DNA from: CADEED01 sp963711635
Lineage (GTDB): Bacteria; Pseudomonadota; Gammaproteobacteria; Steroidobacterales; Steroidobacteraceae
Assembly (NCBI GenBank): GCA_963711635.1
Contig: CAVQEZ010000004.1
Location: 310,001 to 374,000 of the forward strand
Length of the DNA stretch: 64,000 nucleotides
Direction of reading: 5' to 3'
The translations under genes were made by a program, and so were the position numbers. Of the stretch, positions 59,339 through 64,000 are shown one piece after another (the first letter of the stretch is position 1; each line of letters starts with the position of its first letter). The notes under the pieces were generated by a model. It had not been told where the DNA came from, did not search any database, and saw only the letters and a list, made by a program, of their open reading frames with translations.

Positions 59339-59432
59339 GCAATCACGAAGCCACGAAGGCACGAAGACACGACAGAAGATAACTCGTACATGGGTTCGTG
59401 GTCTTCGTGCTTTCGTGTTTTCGTGGCTGCAA
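59339..59432. repeat. Imperfect inverted repeat of CACGAAG words
   Basis: The left arm CACGAAGCCACGAAGGCACG and the right arm, read in reverse complement as CACGAAAACACGAAAGCACG, form a long stem-loop between lpdA and aceF. Each arm is itself made of short direct repeats. It may be a processing site or a mobile REP-like element. Confidence 0.75.
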
Positions 59433-59438
59433 CGCGTC

Positions 59439-60983
59439 TCATCCTTGCAGCGCCAGCAGGAACGGCTGCTCGAGGGCCTGGACGATCCAGCGCAGGAACC
59501 GGATGCCGTCGGCGCCGTCGACGGCGCGGTGATCGTAGGACAGCGACAGCGGCAGCATCAGCCGCGGCACGAACTCGCTGTCGTCCTGAGTAGACCGGCT
59601 CCATCCGCGCCCGTGAGATGCCCAGAATCGCCACTTCCGGCGCATTCACGATCGGCGTGAAGTAGGTGCCGCCGATGCCTCCCAGGTTCGAGATGCTGAA
59701 GCAGCCGCCCTGCATCTCCTCGAGCGACAGCTTGCCGGCGCGCGCCTTGCCGGAGAGCTCGCCGATCTCGACGGCGATCTGAATGATGTTCTTCGTGTCG
59801 GCGTCGCGGACGACCGGCACGAGCAGCCCGCGTTCGGTATCGACCGCGACGCCGATGTTCACGTACTTCTTGTGGATGATCTCCTGGGCGGCCAGATCGA
59901 CCGATGCGTTGAACTGGGGAAACGCCTTCAGCGCCGCCGCCACCACCTTCACCGCGATCGCCGTGACCGTCAGGTTGCCGCCGGCCGCTTCCACTTCTTT
60001 CGCGTACTTCTTCCGCAGATCTTCGAGCGCCGTGACGTCCGCCAGATCGTGCTGGGTGACGTGAGGAATCGTGGCCCAGGCGACGCTCAGGTGCTCGGCC
60101 GTCTTCCTCCGCAACGCACGCATCGGCTGTCGCTCGACTTCGCCCCAGCGCGAGAAATCAGGGAGCGGCTCGGCGGCCGACGAGGCCGCCGCCGTGGGCG
60201 GCGCCCTCGATCAGCCGCTTCGCCTGCGCCTTGACGTCCTCGATCGAAATGCGGCCGTCGGCTCCAGAGCCGGGGACGCTCTCGATTCCGACGCCGAGCT
60301 CCCGCGCCATCCGCCGCACTGACGGCGCCGCCGGAGCCGGCGGCATCTCGGCAGCAGCCGGCTCGGCGCTCGGGCGCGCGCCGCGGCTGATGGCGACGAC
60401 ATTGCTCGCCTCCGGCCGCGGCGGAGGGGCGCGCACGCTCGGTCGGCATCCCGCCGTCCTGCTCGGCCGACTCGGGCGAAGCGGGCGGATCGGCCTTTTC
60501 CTTCTTGCCGCTCTTGTCTTTTCCACCCGGCGCTGCGGCGCGCTTCGGGCCTTCGGCATGCTGTTCGAGCCCGCCATCCGGAATCTTGGCCGTCGTGCCC
60601 GGCTCCGACCGCTTCGGTCTCCGCCGGCGCTGCCGGCTTCGCTTCTTCCTGCTTCGTGTCTTCCTGCTTCTCGTCTTCCTGCTTGGCGCGTCTTCCTGCT
60701 TCGCGGCGGCCTTGGCCTTGTCCCCGTCGCCTGTCGCCTGCGCCCTGCGCCGTCCTCGACGCTCAGGACCACCTGGCCGACCTTGACCTTGTCGCCCGGC
60801 TTTCACGGCCACCGTGGTCACTCGCCCGGCGACGGATGAAGGCACCTCGATGGTGGCTTTGTCGGTTTCGAGCTCGAGAACGGTCTGATCCTTGGTGACC
60901 GTGTCTCCGGGTTTGACGAGGACGCGCAGCACGTCGCCAGCCGTGACGTTCTCACCGAGCTCGGGAAGCGTGAAGTCAGCCAC
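59439..60983 (-). CDS. aceF: Dihydrolipoyl acetyltransferase (E2), frameshifted
   Basis: E2 carries acetyl groups on lipoate to CoA. One N-terminal lipoyl domain is visible (VADFTLPELGENVTAGDVLR, LELETDKATIEVPSSVAG, Lys at DKA). A long Lys/Ala/Pro linker follows, then a subunit-binding domain VRRMARELGVGIESVPGSGA and the catalytic core with AWATIPHVTQHDLADVTALE, GLLVPVVRDADTKNIIQIAV and SLSYDHRAVDGADGIRFLRW, in which His and Asp act in catalysis. The GTG at 60983 has GGAG upstream. Breaks lie near 60770, 60460, 60150 and 59590. Lipoate would come from LipA encoded at 52585. Confidence 0.92.
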
Positions 60984-60997
60984 GTAGATCTCCACCA

Positions 60998-61049
60998 CGA
61001 GGACACGAAGGACACAAGGTCAAACCTGAAGATGATCCTTGTGTCCATG
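60998..61049. repeat. Imperfect inverted repeat of GGACACAAGG words
   Basis: GAGGACACGAAGGACACAAGG and, downstream, CCTTGTGTCCATGTCCTGTG pair imperfectly around a 14-base loop between aceE and aceF. It resembles the element at 59339 and overlaps the possible extended end of aceE. Confidence 0.7.
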
Positions 61050-61065
61050 TCCTGTGTCGATATCG

Positions 61066-63743
61066 TCACGAATAGCTGGATTGCTCTCGGGATTGATGTT
61101 GTGCGCCTTGATCGCCTGCTGGACGACCGCAGCGTTCCACCTTGCCCTCGCGCGCGAGGGCGGCCAGGGTGGCCACGATGATGTACCGGTAATCCACCTC
61201 GAAGAAATCGCGGAGGCACTCGCGGTTCTCGCTGCGTCCGAAGCCGTCAGTGCCGAGCGCGATCAGCGGCCGCGGCAGCCAGCGGTCGATCGCGTCCGGC
61301 AGCGCCTTGACATAGTCGGAGGCCGCCACCAGGACACCCGGCGCGTCCTTGAGGCACGCCGTCACGTACGGCACGCGGGGGGCCTCGCCGGGATGCAGCA
61401 TGTTCCAGCGTTCGCACGCGTGGCCGTCGCGGTACAGCTCCCCGTAGCTCGTCACGCTCCACACGTCCGCGCCGACGTCGTACTTCGACTCGAGAATCTC
61501 CTGGGCCTTGATGACTTCGGGCAGGATGGCGCCGCTGCCGAAGAGCTGCGCGCGGCGCGCGGCGTTCGGTTTGGCTGACGCCCGGAACTTGTACAAGCCC
61601 TTCAGGATGCCGTCGCGTGACGCCTTCCGGCATCGGCGGCATCGCGTACTGCTCGTTCATCACCGTCAGGTAGTAGAAGACGCTCTCCTGCTCGACATAC
61701 ATCCGCCGGATGCCGTCCTCGATGATCACGGACATCTCGTAGGCGAACGCCGGATCGTAGGCGATGCAGTTGGGATAGGCCATCGCGAAGAGGTGGCTGT
61801 TCCCGTCCTGGTGCTGCAGCCCCTCGCCGGCGAGCGTCGTCCGCCCCGCGGTGCCGCCCAGCATGAAGCCGCGCGTGCGGGCGTCGGCGGCGGCCCAGAT
61901 CAGGTCGCCGATGCGCTGGAACCCGAACATCGAGTAGTAGATGAAGAACGGAATCGTGTTGACGCCGTGCGTCGCGTACGACGTGCCGGCCGCGATGAAC
62001 GACGACATCGACCCGGCCTCGGTGATGCCTTCTTCGAGAATCTGGCCGTCCGACGCTTCCTTGTAATACAGGAGCATGTCCATGTCGACCGGCTCGTACA
62101 CCTGGCCGACGTGCGAGTAGATCCCCACCTGCCGGAACAGCGCCTCCATGCCGAAGGTCCGCGCCTCGTCCGGCACAATCGGCACCACCAGCTCGCCGAT
62201 CTGCTTGTCGCGGAGGAGCTTCGACAGCAGCCGCACGAACACCATCGTGGTCGACGCCTTGCGGCCTTCGGTGCCCTTGTGAAACTCCTCGAACAGCTCG
62301 TGCGACACCGGGGCGAGCGGCTGCGAGCGGACTTTGCGGGTGGGCAGGTATCCGCCGAGCGCCTGGCGCTGCTCGCGCATGTACTTGATTTCGATCGGCG
62401 TCTTCGGCCGGCCGATAGAACGGCGCGTCGTGAATCTCGGCATCGGAAATCGGAATGCCGAAGCGCGTGCGGAAGGCGCGCAGCTCCTCCTCGTTCATCT
62501 TCTTCTGCTGGTGCGTGATGTTCTTGCCTTCACCCGCTTCGCCGAGTCCATATCCCTTGACCGTGCGCGCGAGGATCACCGTCGGCGCACCCTTGTGCTC
62601 GACCGCCGCTTTGTACGCGTTGTAGACCTTGACGGGATCGTGGCCGCCGAGCGTCAGCTTCTTGAGCTGATCGTCGGAGAGGTGCTTGACCATCTCCAGC
62701 AGGCGAGGATCGGCCCCCCAGAAGTGCTGGCGCACGTAGGCGCCCGACTCGACGCCATACTTCTGGTACTGGCCGTCCACGATCTCGCCCATGCGCTTCA
62801 CCAGCAGACCGTCGCGATCCTTGGCGAGCAGCGCGTCCCACTCGCGGCCCCAGAGGACCTTGATGACGTTCCAGCCGGCGCCTCGGAACGTCGCCTCGAG
62901 CTCCTGAATGATCTGCCCGTTACCGCGGACCGGGCCGTCCAGCCGCTGCAGGTTGCAGTTGATGACGAAGATCAGGTTGTCGAGCTTCTCGCGCGCCGGC
63001 AGCGTGATCGCGCCGAGCGTTTCCGGCTCGTCGGTCTCGCCGTCGCCGAGAAACGCCCAGACCTTGGCGTCCGACTTCGGCATCAGCCCGCGGTCCTCCA
63101 TGTAGCGGATGAACCGGGAATGGTAGATGGCCATGATCGGACCGAGCCCCATCGAGACGGTGGGGTATTCCCAGAAGTCCGGCATCAGCCAGGGATGCGG
63201 GTAGGACGAGAGGCCGCCGCCGGCCTTCAGCTCGCGGCGGAAGTTCCCGAGGTGCGTCTCGTCGATCCGCCCTTCGAGATACGCGCGCGCGTAGATGCCG
63301 GGAGCGGCATGCCCCTGGAAGAAGACCACGTCGCCGTCCGGCTCGGTGTCTTTGCCGCGGAAGAAGTGATTGAAGGCCACCTCGTAGAGCGTCGCCGCCG
63401 AGGCGTAGGTCGAGATGTGGCCGCCGATGCCTTCTTCGGCCTTGTTCGCCCGGACCACCATCGCCAGCGCATTCCAGCGGACCAGGCTCTTGATCCGGCG
63501 CTCGATGTCCGGGTTGCCGGGCATCGGCACCTGCTCGTCGGCCGAAATGGTGTTGATGTAGGGCGTATTGGCCGTAAACGGCAGTTTCACGCCGTTCTGG
63601 CGGGCGTGAATCGTCAGCTCGCGGAGCAGCCGGGCCACTTTGACCGGACCGCCGCTTTGGAGCACATAATCTAGCGAGTCGAGCCACTCGCGTGTTTCCG
63701 TGGCATCGAGCTCGGCTGCATCTTTGGAAGCGGGTTGTCTCAC
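61066..63743 (-). CDS. aceE: Pyruvate dehydrogenase E1 component, homodimeric type, frameshifted
   Basis: E1 decarboxylates pyruvate with thiamine diphosphate. The protein is about 890 residues, normal for AceE. It starts at GTG 63743 (MRQPASKDAAELDATETREW). Conserved parts are GIGGHISTYASAATLYEVAF, the ThDP motif FLGDGETDEPETLGAI with INCNLQRLDGPVRGN, and the second half TEAGSMSSFIAAGTSYATHG and IALGTDGFGRSENRECLRDF. Breaks lie near 62430, 61610 and 61140. After the last break the natural reading is HNINPESNPAIR, which would extend the gene to 61020. It is the first gene of aceE-aceF-lpdA. Confidence 0.95.
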
Positions 63744-63810
63744 GACTCAATTCTAGACTCAAGTGAAGCGCGGAGGGAGAAATCATGCGCCGTCACCACG
63801 CGCTCTGACG

Positions 63811-63915
63811 CGGAATTTGGTTATCTGGTCATCTGGTTATCTGGTCATTGATTGATTAATTGACTGATTCAATCCTAAAATCAATGACCAGATGACTAGA
63901 TAACCAGATGACCAA
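63811..63915. repeat. Long imperfect palindrome of CTGGTTAT/CATCTGG words
   Basis: The left arm (TTATCTGGTCATCTGGTTAT and on to CATTGATT) and the right arm (AATCAATGACCAGATGACTA onward to CCAAATTT) are near-perfect reverse complements over about 40 bases with a short AT-rich centre. It separates the divergent aceE and uracil-DNA glycosylase genes. The ATG of the latter lies inside the right arm. Confidence 0.85.
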
Positions 63916-64000
63916 ATTTATGAGCCGCCTCTCAGAAGCCGAGGCGGCGATCATCGAGTGCGAGGCGTGTCCCCGGCTGCGGCAGTATTGCGCGGACGTC
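63908..64000 (+). CDS. Uracil-DNA glycosylase family protein, 5' end only
   Basis: The first 31 codons before the window edge read MTKFMSRLSEAEAAIIECEA and CPRLRQYCADV. The CxxCPRLxxYC pattern near the N-terminus matches the iron-sulfur ligands of family 4/5 uracil-DNA glycosylases, which remove uracil from DNA. A second in-frame ATG at 63920 is an alternative start and lies outside the palindrome. Confidence 0.6.
   Translation, partial: MTKFMSRLSEAEAAIIECEACPRLRQYCADV

Overview
The window does not read as one genome. Gene content, codon use and frameshift density change abruptly at several points, so it looks like fragments of at least four or five bacteria joined end to end, either as a metagenomic misassembly or as concatenated contigs. 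No N runs mark the joins. Lineage names below are inferences from gene content only.

Bases 1-13.8 kb: a tightly overlapping flagellar operon on the minus strand (fliQ-fliR-flhB-flhA-fliK-fhlB-flgF-flgG-flgA-flgH-flgI-flgB-flgC-fliE-fliF and the start of one more gene), preceded by a TPR protein gene. It looks proteobacterial. It encodes export gate, hook-length control, rod, P ring, L ring and MS ring. Bases 13.8-19.05 kb, also minus strand, hold a broken RHS/YD-repeat protein with LysM, hydrophobic pre-toxin and C-terminal toxin-like regions, followed by a candidate immunity gene.

Bases 19.1-28.3 kb look alphaproteobacterial (Rhizobiales-like): a GFA-family protein, a frameshifted winged-helix/TPR regulator, an MBL-fold lactonase-like gene, a duplicated RibD/DHFR-family gene, a DUF1127 protein, an MFS exporter, a phytanoyl-CoA dioxygenase, a LysR regulator and a Tat-exported peptide-type ABC binding protein ending in a clear terminator. 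Bases 28.4-32.96 kb look like an acidobacterium with moderate GC: a hypothetical protein, a PD-(D/E)XK-like protein, a thiolase, a lipoprotein and a truncated signal peptide. Bases 32.96-34.95 kb are an actinobacterium-like piece with a CaiB/BaiF CoA-transferase and a MaoC-type hydratase, truncated at opposite ends.

Bases 34.95-64 kb look like high-GC Acidobacteriota (Vicinamibacteria-like). They comprise a surface-polysaccharide locus (two O-antigen ligases, two methyltransferases, a B12 radical-SAM enzyme, a glycosyltransferase, a flippase and a nucleotidyltransferase-like protein), a metal-transport pair (PRC/MgtE_N/CBS plus divergent Nramp), a UMF1 transporter with a TetR regulator, a PD40 protein, a DinB protein, lipA, two small exported proteins, a large subtilase, and the pyruvate dehydrogenase operon aceE-aceF-lpdA. 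The window ends in the start of a uracil-DNA glycosylase gene.

Single-base frameshifts are dense in 14-19, 37.5-46.5 and 50-58 kb and hit essential enzymes (lipA, lpdA, aceE), so most are probably uncorrected sequencing indels rather than pseudogenes. Coordinates of such genes are whole spans inferred by joining frames. No tRNA, rRNA or CRISPR array was seen.
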